Assembly (NCBI RefSeq): GCF_001553855.1
Contig: NZ_LQWV01000012.1
Coordinates: forward strand, 514,152 to 578,151
Direction: 5' to 3'
Source: Streptococcus gordonii
Lineage (GTDB): Bacteria > Bacillota > Bacilli > Lactobacillales > Streptococcaceae
DNA length: 64,000 nt
Below are positions 35,257 through 43,937 of the stretch, one piece after another. The notes beneath the pieces were generated by a model, which did not search any database, was not told the DNA's origin, and saw nothing but the letters and a program-made list of their open reading frames with translations. Positions within the stretch are counted from its first letter, which is position 1. Every line of letters starts with the position of its first letter. A program made the position numbers and the translations under genes.

Positions 35257-35856
35257 ATGCGTAAAATTTTCATGATTCATTTATTTTTTCTATTGATTTC
35301 CTTGTTAGTATACATGGAAGGAATAACTAAGTCAGGTCCTGACTTAGTCTGGAACATGATGCTGGCTTTGATTGCCTATGATTTTGCTATTTTGACTCGT
35401 TATTTTAAACAGGCTTGGTTATTTCCCGTATTTTTCATCCTTTGGCTGGTCTTTTATCCTAATACTTTTTATATGATAACTGATATTGTTCATATGCATT
35501 GGGTTGGAGATACCTTATGGAATAAGACTAGTTTGCATTTGTTTATGGCTTTTGTTCCAAGCATCTTGTTTGGTGTATACTGTGGAATTGAAAGTTGGAT
35601 CATTATTAGAGAGCGTTTGAGATTAACTTGGTGGCTGGACTTACTCGTAACAGGTGGCCTCTCTTTTATCTCTAGTTTAGCAATTTATATCGGTCGTTAT
35701 GACCGCTTAAATACGTGGGATTTAATTAATAATCCCAGTCAAGTAGTTGAGAAGTTATTAGCTACTTTTCAAAGGGAACGCTTGTTTTTTATACTGGGGT
35801 TTACATTTATTCAGTTCATGAGTTTGGTTTTTATGGCAAGAGATGATAAAAAATAA
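35257..35856 (+). CDS. DUF1361 family membrane protein
   Basis: This 199-residue protein has six membrane segments and the family's conserved centre (LVFYPNTFYMITDIVHM and ISSLAIYIGRYDRLNTWD). The start follows TAAGGAG; an in-frame ATG at 35221 is upstream of the ribosome site. The function of DUF1361 is unknown. Confidence 0.85.
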   Translation: MRKIFMIHLFFLLISLLVYMEGITKSGPDLVWNMMLALIAYDFAILTRYFKQAWLFPVFFILWLVFYPNTFYMITDIVHMHWVGDTLWNKTSLHLFMAFVPSILFGVYCGIESWIIIRERLRLTWWLDLLVTGGLSFISSLAIYIGRYDRLNTWDLINNPSQVVEKLLATFQRERLFFILGFTFIQFMSLVFMARDDKK

Positions 35857-35865
35857 TAAAAATAT

Positions 35866-35898
35866 AAACATTTGTCTTGAAAAGATGAATGTTTTTTT
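35866..35898 (+). terminator. Terminator of the DUF1361 gene
   Basis: AAACATTTGTCTT pairs with AAGATGAATGTTT (two wobble pairs), followed by a run of T. It overlaps the -35 box of the next promoter. Confidence 0.75.
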
Positions 35899-35906
35899 GT
35901 TATAAT
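35877..35906 (+). promoter_or_regulatory. Promoter of the purine permease gene
   Basis: TTGAAA, 18-bp spacer, TATAAT, with TG shortly before the -10. Confidence 0.65.
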
Positions 35907-35915
35907 GGATTCGTT

Positions 35916-35932
35916 GTTCGTTTAAAACGAAC
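35916..35932 (+). promoter_or_regulatory. Palindrome near the transcription start (putative operator)
   Basis: GTTCGTTTAAAACGAAC is a perfect inverted repeat with 8-bp arms beginning at about +3. Each arm carries CGAAC, the core of streptococcal/lactococcal PurR boxes (CCGAAC), so a purine-responsive regulator is plausible but unproven. Confidence 0.5.
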
Positions 35933-35964
35933 TAAAATCTTTGTCTATAGATGGGAGTTATGAA

Positions 35965-37389
35965 TTGGACAAGCTTTTTAAATTAAAGGAGAATGGTACG
36001 ACCGTTCGTACAGAAATTCTCGCTGGCTTAACAACATTCTTTGCGATGAGTTATATTCTCTTTGTCAATCCAGCAATGCTATCTCAAACTGGTATGCCAG
36101 CACAAGGAGTATTTTTAGCAACAATTATTGGTGCTGTGGCGGGTACCTTGATGATGGCCTTTTATGCTAATCTGCCCTACGCACAAGCACCTGGGATGGG
36201 TCTGAATGCCTTTTTCACCTTTACAGTTGTCTTTAGTTTAGGCTATACTTGGCAGGAAGCTCTGGGAATGGTCTTCATCTGTGGAATCATTTCTTTGATT
36301 ATTACCTTGACCAAGATTCGGAAGACCATTATTGAGTCTATTCCAGGATCCTTAAGAGCTGCAATTTCATCTGGTATTGGTGTTTTCTTAGCTTATGTAG
36401 GTATTAAAAATGCAGGCTTATTGAAGTTTTCTATTGACCCAGGGACCTATACAGTTGCTGGCGAAAGTGTCGAGAAAGCTCAATCGGCTATTACTGCTAA
36501 CTCATCTGCTACGCCAGGCCTAGTTGCTTTTAATGATCCTGCTGTTTTAGTTGCCTTAGTAGGTTTAGCAATTACTGTCTTTTTTGTGGTAAAAGGAATT
36601 AAAGGCGGAGTTATTCTATCCATCTTTGCTACAACTGTGGTTGCCATTTCTGTTGGTTTGGTAAACCTATCCTTAATTGACTTGAGTCAAAATAATCTTG
36701 GTACTGCCTTTAAAGAGTTAGGAGAAATTTTTGGTGTAGCAATTGGTCCAAAAGGTTTAGGTGCTCTCTTCACTGATACGGCTCGTTTACCTCAGACTTT
36801 TATGGCTATTTTGGCCTTCTCATTGACAGATATTTTTGATACGATCGGAACCCTAATCGGTACAGGAGAAAAAGTTGGGATTGTGGCAAGTTCTGGAGAA
36901 AACCATGAATCTGAGAGATTGGATAAGGCTTTGTATTCAGACTTGATTGGGACTTCTATTGGGGCTATTGCCGGAACTTCAAACGTTACTACTTATGTAG
37001 AGTCAGCTGCGGGTATTGGAGCAGGTGGACGGACAGGTCTAACAGCTCTAGTTGTGGCAATCTGTTTTGCTATATCTAGCTTCTTTAGTCCTCTCTTGGC
37101 AATCGTTCCAACTGTTGCGACAGCTCCAATCTTGATTGTTGTTGGGATTATGATGCTGGGAAGTTTGAAAAATATCGAATGGGATGATTTGACTGAAGCA
37201 ATCCCTGCTTTCTTCACTTCAATATTCATGGGATTCAGCTACAGCATTACTCATGGTATCGCAGCTGGTTTTATCATGTACGCTCTGGTCAAAACAGTAA
37301 AGGGACAGGCCAAAGAAGTTCATACTATGATTTGGATTTTAGATGCTCTCTTCATTTTAAACTTCGTCAGTCTGGCTTTAGCAAAATAA
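35965..37389 (+). CDS. NCS2 family guanine/hypoxanthine permease
   Basis: This 474-residue AzgA/PbuG-type purine transporter has about 12-13 membrane segments. Visible signatures are GLTTFFAMSYILFVNP, NLPYAQAPGMGLNAFF, DIFDTIGTLIGTG and AGTSNVTTYVESAAGIGAGGR (first 20 residues typical of the family). The start is a TTG at 35965, seven bases after GGGAG, and gives the usual N-terminus (DKLFKLKENGT); the upstream TTG at 35941 has no ribosome site. A palindromic operator-like site lies in the leader, and no purine riboswitch fits in this 50-base leader. Confidence 0.9.
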   Translation: MDKLFKLKENGTTVRTEILAGLTTFFAMSYILFVNPAMLSQTGMPAQGVFLATIIGAVAGTLMMAFYANLPYAQAPGMGLNAFFTFTVVFSLGYTWQEALGMVFICGIISLIITLTKIRKTIIESIPGSLRAAISSGIGVFLAYVGIKNAGLLKFSIDPGTYTVAGESVEKAQSAITANSSATPGLVAFNDPAVLVALVGLAITVFFVVKGIKGGVILSIFATTVVAISVGLVNLSLIDLSQNNLGTAFKELGEIFGVAIGPKGLGALFTDTARLPQTFMAILAFSLTDIFDTIGTLIGTGEKVGIVASSGENHESERLDKALYSDLIGTSIGAIAGTSNVTTYVESAAGIGAGGRTGLTALVVAICFAISSFFSPLLAIVPTVATAPILIVVGIMMLGSLKNIEWDDLTEAIPAFFTSIFMGFSYSITHGIAAGFIMYALVKTVKGQAKEVHTMIWILDALFILNFVSLALAK

Positions 37390-37393
37390 TCAG

Positions 37394-37422
37394 AGAAGTT
37401 GGATTTATCCAGCTTCTTTTTT
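37394..37422 (+). terminator. Terminator of the purine permease gene
   Basis: GAAGTTGGAT pairs with ATCCAGCTTC around TT, followed by TTTTTT. Confidence 0.88.
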
Positions 37423-37455
37423 ATGTTGTGATTTTATGCATGAAAAAAATTTTTC

Positions 37456-37464
37456 TGGTATAAT
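37456..37464 (+). promoter_or_regulatory. Extended -10 promoter directly before tsaE
   Basis: TGGTATAAT ends seven bases before the tsaE ATG, leaving no room for a leader with a Shine-Dalgarno. Confidence 0.65.
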
Positions 37465-37471
37465 AAGACTT

Positions 37472-37918
37472 ATGTTTAGTCATAATGAAAATGAGCTGAT
37501 TGCTATTGGTCAAAAAATAGGGCGATTGTTGCGAGCGCGTGATGTGCTGATTTTGTCAGGTGATTTGGGGGCTGGTAAAACAACCCTGACCAAGGGGATT
37601 GCTCAAGGCTTGGATATTAGGCAAATGATCAAGAGTCCTACCTATACCATTGTTCGAGAGTACGAAGGGCGGTTGCCACTCTATCATCTGGATGTTTACC
37701 GGATTGGAGAAGATCCGGATTCAATAGACCTAGATGACTTCCTCTATGGTGATGGGGTTACTGTTATCGAGTGGGGAGAGCTTTTGGAAGATAGTTTGCC
37801 ACAAGATTACCTGAAGATTCAGCTTGTCAAAGAAGAAGACGGAAGGCGGATTTTATTCGAGGCTGTTGGACAAGGTTCAAAGGGGCTCTTGCAAAAGATA
37901 GAAAGCGAAATCCGTTAA
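37472..37918 (+). CDS. tsaE: tRNA threonylcarbamoyladenosine synthesis ATPase TsaE
   Basis: This 148-residue P-loop ATPase works with TsaB and TsaD in making the t6A37 modification of ANN-decoding tRNAs. The P-loop is SGDLGAGKTTLTKG (about 29-42), followed by KSPTYTIVREY and the HLDVYR motif. The start at 37472 gives the normal family length; the upstream in-frame ATG at 37436 lies before the promoter. The mRNA appears leaderless. Its stop overlaps the next start (TAATG). Confidence 0.93.
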   Translation: MFSHNENELIAIGQKIGRLLRARDVLILSGDLGAGKTTLTKGIAQGLDIRQMIKSPTYTIVREYEGRLPLYHLDVYRIGEDPDSIDLDDFLYGDGVTVIEWGELLEDSLPQDYLKIQLVKEEDGRRILFEAVGQGSKGLLQKIESEIR

Positions 37919-38442
37919 TGCCAAGAGAATATGATTTGCTACTGAGGGAAGCTGAAGCTAGTGATGCGGAACTTCTGATTGACTTTCTCAGCCAGATTGG
38001 TCAAGAGTCTGATTATACGACTTTGGATGAGGAGGGAGTTATGATGAGTGTGCAGCAAATGGCTGAATTTTTAGACTTACAGGCTTCCTTGGAAAATCGA
38101 ATTTCAATTCTGGCTTTCCTAGATGAAAACTTGGCCGGACTAATCAATATTACTGCTGATCGTCATGCGCGTGTTTGCCATATTGGCGATCTGTTCATTG
38201 CTGTAAGAAAATCATACTGGAACCAAGGTTTGGGTAGGATTCTCATGGAGGAAGCCATTGATTGGGCTAGCCAGTCTGGTGTGATCCGCAAATTAGCTCT
38301 AAGTGTGCAAGTAAGAAATGAACGAGCAGTGCATCTCTATCAAAGTTTAGGCTTTGAGATTGAAGGCTTACAAAAACGTGGAGCCTATCTAGACGAAGGG
38401 AAATTTCTAGATGTTTACCTCATGGGAAAACTGATAGATTAA
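37918..38442 (+). CDS. GNAT family N-acetyltransferase
   Basis: This 174-residue acetyltransferase has the acetyl-CoA loop RKSYWNQGLGRILMEEAIDWA (its first part, about 99-118) and the RNERAVHLYQSLGFEIEG motif typical of RimI/RimJ-like enzymes. It overlaps tsaE by one base, so translation is coupled. The tsaE-GNAT-lytR order is familiar from pneumococcus; the acetylated target is unknown. Confidence 0.87.
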   Translation: MPREYDLLLREAEASDAELLIDFLSQIGQESDYTTLDEEGVMMSVQQMAEFLDLQASLENRISILAFLDENLAGLINITADRHARVCHIGDLFIAVRKSYWNQGLGRILMEEAIDWASQSGVIRKLALSVQVRNERAVHLYQSLGFEIEGLQKRGAYLDEGKFLDVYLMGKLID

Positions 38443-38448
38443 AAATAT

Positions 38449-39660
38449 ATGTTTAAAAAGACCTTATTAATGTTTTTAAGTTTATTGCTGGTGACAGTCA
38501 TGGGAGTGGGGGCCTATGCCTGGACTATTTATGATCAATCTACTGGGGAACTCTCGAAGACCTATAAGAGTCTGGGAGGAGAAACAGATGTTATCTCTGC
38601 TACGAAACCTATGACGATTCTTCTGATGGGAGTGGATACAGGTAGTGGCTCTCGTGAAGATACATGGGCTGGAAATAGTGATAGTATGATTCTAATGTCT
38701 GTCAATCCAACAACTAAGAAGACAGTTATGATGAGTTTGGAAAGAGATATTCTTACCAAATTTAAGGATAAAGATGGTGAAACAGTTGAGGCAAAATTAA
38801 ACTCAGCCTATGCTTCAGGTGGGGCTAAGTTGGCTATTTCCACTATCCAGGAGATGATGAATATTCATATCGATCGCTATGTTTTGATTAATATGAAGGG
38901 CCTTGTTCAATTGGTGGATGCTGTCGGGGGCATTACAGTTAATAATACCTTTGATTTTCCAATCTCCATCGAAGAAAATGAACCGGAATACACAGCTAAG
39001 ATTGAGCCGGGTGTTCAAAAGATTAATGGGGACCAAGCCTTGGTATACGCTCGGATGCGCTATCAAGATCCAGAAGGAGACTATGGTCGTCAAAAACGCC
39101 AACGTGAAGTGATCAAAAAAGTTGTTGAGAAGGTTCTCAGTCTAAATAGTGTGAGTCACTACCAGGCCATTTTGAAGGCAGTTAGTTCAAATATGCAAAC
39201 CAATATTGAATTAACATCTGGAAGTATACCTCAGCTTTTGGGCTACAAGGATGCTTTCAGACGAATTGATAGCCAGCAATTACGAGGCGAAGATGCGACT
39301 CTAGCTGATGGTGGAAGTTACCAAATCGTGACACGTGACCACTTGTTAGAAATGCAAAATATCTTGCGTAAGTCACTTGGATTAAGTACTTTGTCAAAAT
39401 TAGAGACGAATGCAGTCTTGTATGATGAAATAGATGGAAGTGGTGGGCCTTCAACAAGTTCTTCTGCTGGCTATTCTTCGTCCTTATCGGATGCGACGGA
39501 CACAGAAACGACTTATTCAAATAATACTTACTCTTATTCAACTCCGGCTAGTACCAGTCAGGGGAATACAATTACATCACCTAGTTCAGTGGATCAGACG
39601 GCAACGGCAACGCCTACTGGCCAGGAACAATCTACTACAACTGGGACAGAAGCGCAATAA
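38449..39660 (+). CDS. lytR: LytR-CpsA-Psr (LCP) family protein
   Basis: This 403-residue membrane-anchored enzyme attaches teichoic acids or capsule to peptidoglycan. A short cytoplasmic tail and one membrane helix (about 5-26) precede the extracellular LCP domain (about 55-215). Conserved residues are visible in LLMGVDTGSG, RGD-like Arg/Asp in NSDSMILMS and LERD, and ALVYARMRYQDPEGDYGRQKRQR (shown in part by its core ARMRY and DYGRQ). The last 70 residues are Ser/Thr-rich and low complexity. It starts six bases after the GNAT stop; no strong ribosome site is seen, so it probably relies on coupling. Confidence 0.92.
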   Translation: MFKKTLLMFLSLLLVTVMGVGAYAWTIYDQSTGELSKTYKSLGGETDVISATKPMTILLMGVDTGSGSREDTWAGNSDSMILMSVNPTTKKTVMMSLERDILTKFKDKDGETVEAKLNSAYASGGAKLAISTIQEMMNIHIDRYVLINMKGLVQLVDAVGGITVNNTFDFPISIEENEPEYTAKIEPGVQKINGDQALVYARMRYQDPEGDYGRQKRQREVIKKVVEKVLSLNSVSHYQAILKAVSSNMQTNIELTSGSIPQLLGYKDAFRRIDSQQLRGEDATLADGGSYQIVTRDHLLEMQNILRKSLGLSTLSKLETNAVLYDEIDGSGGPSTSSSAGYSSSLSDATDTETTYSNNTYSYSTPASTSQGNTITSPSSVDQTATATPTGQEQSTTTGTEAQ

Positions 39661-39664
39661 GAAC

Positions 39665-39703
39665 AAAGAGTCAAGCTTTCAGTATGAAAACTTGACTCTT
39701 TTT
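39665..39703 (+). terminator. Terminator of tsaE-GNAT-lytR
   Basis: AAAGAGTCAAG pairs with CTTGACTCTTT around a 15-base loop, followed by T's. Confidence 0.82.
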
Positions 39704-39707
39704 GATT

Positions 39708-40010
39708 CTAATTATTTTTTTGTTTGATAGGAGAAGATTCCCAAATATCTTGAATTTCAGCAAATCTTGCTTGCGCTTCTTGATTAAAAACATTGATCTT
39801 ATATTGGAGGTCTTTGCTTATATCTTCCAGTGTGCTTTTTTGCTCTCTTAGGTAACTTAAGTTAGCTTGGATTTCAGATAGGCTGTCTTGTGCTTTGTGT
39901 AATAATTGACCAGTATCACTGATTTCGTCTGTAATGCTTTCGCGATTTTTTACCAGTAAGTAACTAGTGACGGCTGCTCCGGTAAAGAGAAAGAGGTTAG
40001 ATAATTTCAT
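39708..40010 (-). CDS. Small membrane-anchored coiled-coil protein
   Basis: The protein has 100 residues. An N-terminal hydrophobic segment (about 5-20) is followed by a continuous heptad-rich helix (about 22-90, ITDEISDTGQLLHKAQDSL and onward). It resembles YtxH-like proteins in layout only. It lies ten bases downstream of hit on the same strand and is preceded by AGGAGG, so it is expressed with hit. Function is unknown. Confidence 0.75.
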   Translation of the reverse strand: MKLSNLFLFTGAAVTSYLLVKNRESITDEISDTGQLLHKAQDSLSEIQANLSYLREQKSTLEDISKDLQYKINVFNQEAQARFAEIQDIWESSPIKQKNN

Positions 40011-40020
40011 TATAAGCCTC

Positions 40021-40437
40021 CTAATCTATAGCTTGAGAAATTTCTGCTGCCAAGCGACTTAGTTCAGAAAAGTCAGGTTCATGAGCAACAAAGGTTAGTT
40101 TTAAATCGTCATTTTCATCATAGCGTGGCGCTAAATGAACATGGGTATGAAAAACAGTTTGGCCGGCAATTTCTTCGTTATTATTAATGATATTCATGCC
40201 TGCCGCACCAGTTGCTTTCATAACTTTACGGGCGATTTGAGGCACACGTTCGAAGAGTTGACTAGAACTGTTTCCGTCCATGTCCAGAAGGTTACGAAAG
40301 TGTTGCTTGGGGACAACAAGTGTGTGACCAGGCGTTACTTGTGAAATATCAAGAAAGGCTAGAACGGCTTCGTCTTCATAGACTTTAGCCGCAGGGATGT
40401 CTCCTGCAATAATTTTACAAAAAATACAATCTGTCAT
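40021..40437 (-). CDS. hit: HIT family protein (nucleotide hydrolase)
   Basis: This 138-residue protein carries the histidine triad HTHVHLAP (catalytic middle His) and the N-terminal zinc-type CIFCKIIAGDIPAAKVYED (Cys pair). It is Hint-like and would hydrolyse nucleoside phosphoramidates or acyl-AMPs. The start at 40437 follows AGAGGTG; an upstream in-frame extension to 40542 has no ribosome site and overlaps the divergent promoter region. Confidence 0.92.
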   Translation of the reverse strand: MTDCIFCKIIAGDIPAAKVYEDEAVLAFLDISQVTPGHTLVVPKQHFRNLLDMDGNSSSQLFERVPQIARKVMKATGAAGMNIINNNEEIAGQTVFHTHVHLAPRYDENDDLKLTFVAHEPDFSELSRLAAEISQAID

Positions 40438-40462
40438 AAAATGCACCTCTTTGGCTAGATTT

Positions 40463-40471
40463 TGATATAAT
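40463..40471 (+). promoter_or_regulatory. Extended -10 promoter of ecsAB
   Basis: TGATATAAT, about 105 bp before ecsA, inside the divergent hit upstream region. The resulting leader of roughly 100 bases contains an AAAGGAG not followed by an in-frame start. Confidence 0.5.
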
Positions 40472-40575
40472 AGAGGAGACTGCAATACAGAGCTCACCGT
40501 CTTAAAAAGGAGACGTTTTGCTGAGTTAAGAGCAGTACCCACAATACAGATATTATACCAGAAATTGGAGAAAAA

Positions 40576-41307
40576 ATGTTAGAAATAAAAGGGCTTACAG
40601 GTGGCTATGTCAATATTCCTGTTTTGAAAGATGTCAGTTTTGAAGTTGGAGACGGTCAGCTTGTTGGACTGATTGGTCTAAACGGGGCTGGAAAGTCAAC
40701 AACCATCAATGAAATAATCGGTCTCTTGACGCCTTATCAAGGAGAAATTTTGATAGATGGTTTGAGCCTGAAGTCAGACAGGACAGCCTATCGCAAAAAG
40801 ATTGGTTTTATCCCTGAAACACCGAGTCTCTATGAAGAATTAACCTTGAAGGAACATATTGAGACGGTTGCTATGGCCTATGATATTGACTCGCAAACAG
40901 CTATAGATCGAGTAGATAAATTACTTCAGGTCTTTCGTCTTAAAGACAAGTTAGATTGGTTTCCGGTCAATTTTTCAAAGGGAATGAAGCAGAAGGTTAT
41001 GATCATCTGTGCCTTTGTGATTGACCCTAGTTTGTTTATTGTGGATGAACCCTTTTTAGGATTGGATCCTCTGGCCATCTCCGATTTGATTGAGCTCTTG
41101 GCAGAAGAAAAGGCTAAAGGGAAGTCTATCCTGATGAGTACTCATGTGCTTGATTCGGCAGAGAAAATGTGTGATTCTTTTGTTATCTTGCACAAGGGTC
41201 AGGTACGGGCTAAAGGAAATTTAGCACAGTTGAGAGAAGAATTTTCATTGCCAGAAGCAAGTCTCAATGAAATCTACCTAGCTTTGACAGAAGAGGCTGC
41301 CCTATGA
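40576..41307 (+). CDS. ecsA: ABC transporter ATP-binding protein EcsA
   Basis: This 243-residue ATPase has Walker A GLNGAGKST (about 36-44), Walker B FIVDEP followed by FLGLDP, and the switch His in MSTHVLDSAE. The signature is NFSKGMKQK, the Ecs-type variant of LSGGQ. EcsAB affects protein secretion, competence and membrane proteolysis in Bacillus. It overlaps ecsB by four bases. Confidence 0.9.
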   Translation: MLEIKGLTGGYVNIPVLKDVSFEVGDGQLVGLIGLNGAGKSTTINEIIGLLTPYQGEILIDGLSLKSDRTAYRKKIGFIPETPSLYEELTLKEHIETVAMAYDIDSQTAIDRVDKLLQVFRLKDKLDWFPVNFSKGMKQKVMIICAFVIDPSLFIVDEPFLGLDPLAISDLIELLAEEKAKGKSILMSTHVLDSAEKMCDSFVILHKGQVRAKGNLAQLREEFSLPEASLNEIYLALTEEAAL

Positions 41308-42359
41308 GAGAAGTATTTGCTAAGCGCAGACTGGATTTTCGGAACCAGTGTGTAAAATATCTGCGCTATGTTTTGAATGACCACTTTGTTCTATTTTTAA
41401 TGGTTTTCTTGGGTTTTACAGCGGTTCAATACAGCCAGTTGCTTCGAAATTTTCCTAAGAATCATTTGCCTATCTGGCTAGACTTAGTCCTCCTTTCACT
41501 GGGCTTGGTTTTTATGGGCAGGATTGCTACTTATCTTGAAAAGCCAGATAGCCTCTTTCTTTTGGCTAAGGAAGAAGAAGTCCGTGTCTATGTCGGAAAA
41601 CAAACGAGAAATTCTTTTATTCTTTGGGGAATTTTGCAAACCTTGGTTTTGCTTCTCTTGGCACCTCTTTTTCTAGCTTTAGGTGTGCCTATATGGGGAT
41701 TTGCTCTATATTGTTTATTCCTATTTGCTTTGAAAGCTCTGGTATTTCAATGGAAAAGTCGGAAATTCTATTTGCAGGAAGGGCTTGATTGGAAGTCTCT
41801 AATTGCCTACGAAGAGAGACGCAAACAGCGAATTTTGCAATTTTTTGCTCTCTTTACGAATGTTAAGGGAATATCAAGTAGCGTAAAAAGACGAGCTTAT
41901 TTAGATTTCTTGACCAATCGCCTGTCCAAGAATCAAGAGAAAGTTTGGGACAATCTCTTCTTGCGCTCTTATTTGAGAAATGGGGACTTTTTTGCTCTTA
42001 GTCTACGTTTGTTGATTTTATCTTTGCTGATCATTATTTTTCTGCCTCAAAGCATGATTGCAACAGTGTTTGTCGGTATTTTTCAGTACCTCTTGCTCTT
42101 TCAGCTTCTAGCCTTGTATGATGCTTATGATTATCAATATTTAATCAAACTCTTCCCTCTAGAGGAAAGTGCAAAGGTAAAAGGAGCTAAACGAGTTATC
42201 ACTAGCATTGGAGCAGTCGTATTAATCGTAGAATTATTGACAGCTCTGCTATTTTTTAAAGAAAAAATAATGGTCCTTTTTATCCTTCTTGTATACCTGA
42301 TACTTTACGCAGTTTATCTGCCTTATAAGCTTAAAGGATTGGTTGACGAAAGGGCTTAA
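41304..42359 (+). CDS. ecsB: ABC transporter permease EcsB
   Basis: This 351-residue permease has about seven membrane segments in two clusters (residues 25-135 and 225-345), separated by a long basic cytoplasmic region. It pairs with EcsA through an ATGA overlap. The promoter of ccrZ lies within its last codons. Confidence 0.87.
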   Translation: MREVFAKRRLDFRNQCVKYLRYVLNDHFVLFLMVFLGFTAVQYSQLLRNFPKNHLPIWLDLVLLSLGLVFMGRIATYLEKPDSLFLLAKEEEVRVYVGKQTRNSFILWGILQTLVLLLLAPLFLALGVPIWGFALYCLFLFALKALVFQWKSRKFYLQEGLDWKSLIAYEERRKQRILQFFALFTNVKGISSSVKRRAYLDFLTNRLSKNQEKVWDNLFLRSYLRNGDFFALSLRLLILSLLIIIFLPQSMIATVFVGIFQYLLLFQLLALYDAYDYQYLIKLFPLEESAKVKGAKRVITSIGAVVLIVELLTALLFFKEKIMVLFILLVYLILYAVYLPYKLKGLVDERA

Positions 42360-42371
42360 AACTAGTAAAAT
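42343..42371 (+). promoter_or_regulatory. Promoter of ccrZ-trmB
   Basis: TTGACG, 17-bp spacer, TAAAAT, starting inside the ecsB coding end. Confidence 0.75.
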
Positions 42372-42399
42372 AGATTGGAAACTTTGATGGAGGGTAAGA

Positions 42400-43194
42400 A
42401 TGGACTTGAACGATAATGAACTGACCCTAACGCCTATAAATGGTAAGAGCGGGAAGGCTTATATGGGCAGTTATCCTGATGGAGAGCGTGTATTTGTGAA
42501 GATGAATACGACTCCAATTTTGGCAGGGCTTGCTAAGGAACAAATTGCTCCGCAACTTCTATGGAGCCGTCGTCTTCCTGATGGCAATGTGATGACTGCA
42601 CAAGAATGGCTGTCTGGTGAAATTTTAGGACCAGATGGTTTGGAAAGAAAGCAAATTTTTGATATTTTAATCCGACTGCACCGGTCACGGCCACTGATGA
42701 CTCAGTTGACAAAACTAGGTTACGCTTTAGAACATCCTAATGATCTCTTAGATAACTGGGTAGAAAAAGTGCCTATGGCCTTGAAGAGCAACCAGTATTT
42801 ACAGTCCATCATTGCAGACTTACGTAAAAACTTGCCTGCCTTCCGAGAAGATTATGCAACTATTGTGCATGGAGATGTACGCCATAGTAACTGGGTAGAA
42901 ACAAGGAGTGGATTGATATACCTCGTTGATTGGGATTCTGTCCGCTTAACAGATAGAATGTTCGACGTGGCGCATTTGCTCAGTCACTATATTCCAGAAG
43001 CACGTTGGGAAGAATGGCTGATTTATTATGGCTATAAATACAATGAAAAGGTTTTAGAGAAGCTCTACTGGTACAGCCAGTATAGCTACCTTTGCCAAGT
43101 CGCAAAGTATTATGAGAATAACGATTTAGAAAATGTGAACCGTGAAATTTATGCCTTGCGCAATTTCCGGGCCAAATACAGAAAGGAATCATGA
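42400..43194 (+). CDS. ccrZ: Cell cycle regulator CcrZ (APH/choline kinase-like phosphotransferase)
   Basis: The 264-residue length and the kinase-like motifs [13 protein letters not shown] (catalytic Asp, metal Asn; about 154-166) and [11 protein letters not shown] (metal Asp) fit the aminoglycoside-phosphotransferase fold. In pneumococcus CcrZ binds FtsZ, sits at midcell and activates DnaA, coupling division to replication. The assignment rests on the fold plus its place directly before trmB (four-base overlap) and near rimP-nusA, the pneumococcal arrangement as I recall it. The ribosome site is GGAGGG. Confidence 0.85.
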   Translation: MDLNDNELTLTPINGKSGKAYMGSYPDGERVFVKMNTTPILAGLAKEQIAPQLLWSRRLPDGNVMTAQEWLSGEILGPDGLERKQIFDILIRLHRSRPLMTQLTKLGYALEHPNDLLDNWVEKVPMALKSNQYLQSIIADLRKNLPAFREDYATIVHGDVRHSNWVETRSGLIYLVDWDSVRLTDRMFDVAHLLSHYIPEARWEEWLIYYGYKYNEKVLEKLYWYSQYSYLCQVAKYYENNDLENVNREIYALRNFRAKYRKES

Positions 43195-43826
43195 GAGTAA
43201 GAAATCGCAAGGGGGCTACAGAGCTTCTAGAAGCCAATCCCCAATATGTCGTCTTAAACCCAGCTGATGCTAAAGGAAAATGGCAGGAGCTTTTTGGTAA
43301 TGATCACCCGATTCATATTGAAGTTGGAAGTGGTAAAGGGGCCTTTATTACTGGTATGGCCAAGGCCAATCCAAATATCAATTATATCGGAATTGATATT
43401 CAAAAATCAGTTCTCAGCTATGCTCTTGACAAGGTCTTGGCAACCGATGTTCCTAATATCAAATTGCTCTGGGTGGATGGTTCTGATTTGACCAATTATT
43501 TTGCTGACGGGGAAATTGAGCGACTTTATTTGAATTTTTCTGATCCTTGGCCCAAAAAACGCCATGAGAAACGACGCTTAACCTATAAGTCTTTTCTGGA
43601 CACCTTTAAGCAGATTTTACCTGAAAAAGGAGAAGTCCATTTTAAGACAGACAATCGTGGTTTGTTTGAGTACAGCCTGGTTAGCTTTTCTCAGTATGGT
43701 ATGAAGCTGAAAGGGGTCTGGCTTGACTTACATGCGAGCGACTTTGAAGGAAATGTTCTGACAGAGTATGAACAAAAATTTTCTAGCAAAGGACAGGTTA
43801 TTTACCGAGTAGAAGCAGTATTTTAA
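43191..43826 (+). CDS. trmB: tRNA (guanine-N7)-methyltransferase
   Basis: This 211-residue SAM-dependent enzyme makes m7G46 in tRNA. The SAM loop is [16 protein letters not shown] (about 41-56); [23 protein letters not shown] (about 116-131) and the C-terminal TEYEQKF are diagnostic. It overlaps ccrZ by four bases. Confidence 0.96.
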   Translation: MRVRNRKGATELLEANPQYVVLNPADAKGKWQELFGNDHPIHIEVGSGKGAFITGMAKANPNINYIGIDIQKSVLSYALDKVLATDVPNIKLLWVDGSDLTNYFADGEIERLYLNFSDPWPKKRHEKRRLTYKSFLDTFKQILPEKGEVHFKTDNRGLFEYSLVSFSQYGMKLKGVWLDLHASDFEGNVLTEYEQKFSSKGQVIYRVEAVF

Positions 43827-43839
43827 TAAAAAATGCTGA

Positions 43840-43863
43840 AAAAGCCTCTATCTCTTGCTTTTT
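43840..43863 (+). terminator. Weak terminator after trmB
   Basis: AAAAAGC pairs with GCTTTTT around an 11-base loop; it overlaps the -35 of the rimP promoter. Confidence 0.45.
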
Positions 43864-43883
43864 AAAGAGAGGAGTGCTATAAT
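43855..43883 (+). promoter_or_regulatory. Promoter of the rimP-nusA-infB operon
   Basis: TTGCTT, 17-bp spacer, TATAAT with TG before the -10. The leader contains a GAGGCG/CGCCTC hairpin (43908-43931) just before the rimP ribosome site. Confidence 0.82.
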
Positions 43884-43937
43884 ATAGTTTAGTGAATATT
43901 AGAAAGTGAGGCGGAGATCATTCTTCGCCTCTTATCT

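Noticed and set aside
35907..35964. Purine riboswitch before the purine permease
   Set aside because: The leader is only about 50 bases and has no aptamer-like three-way junction.
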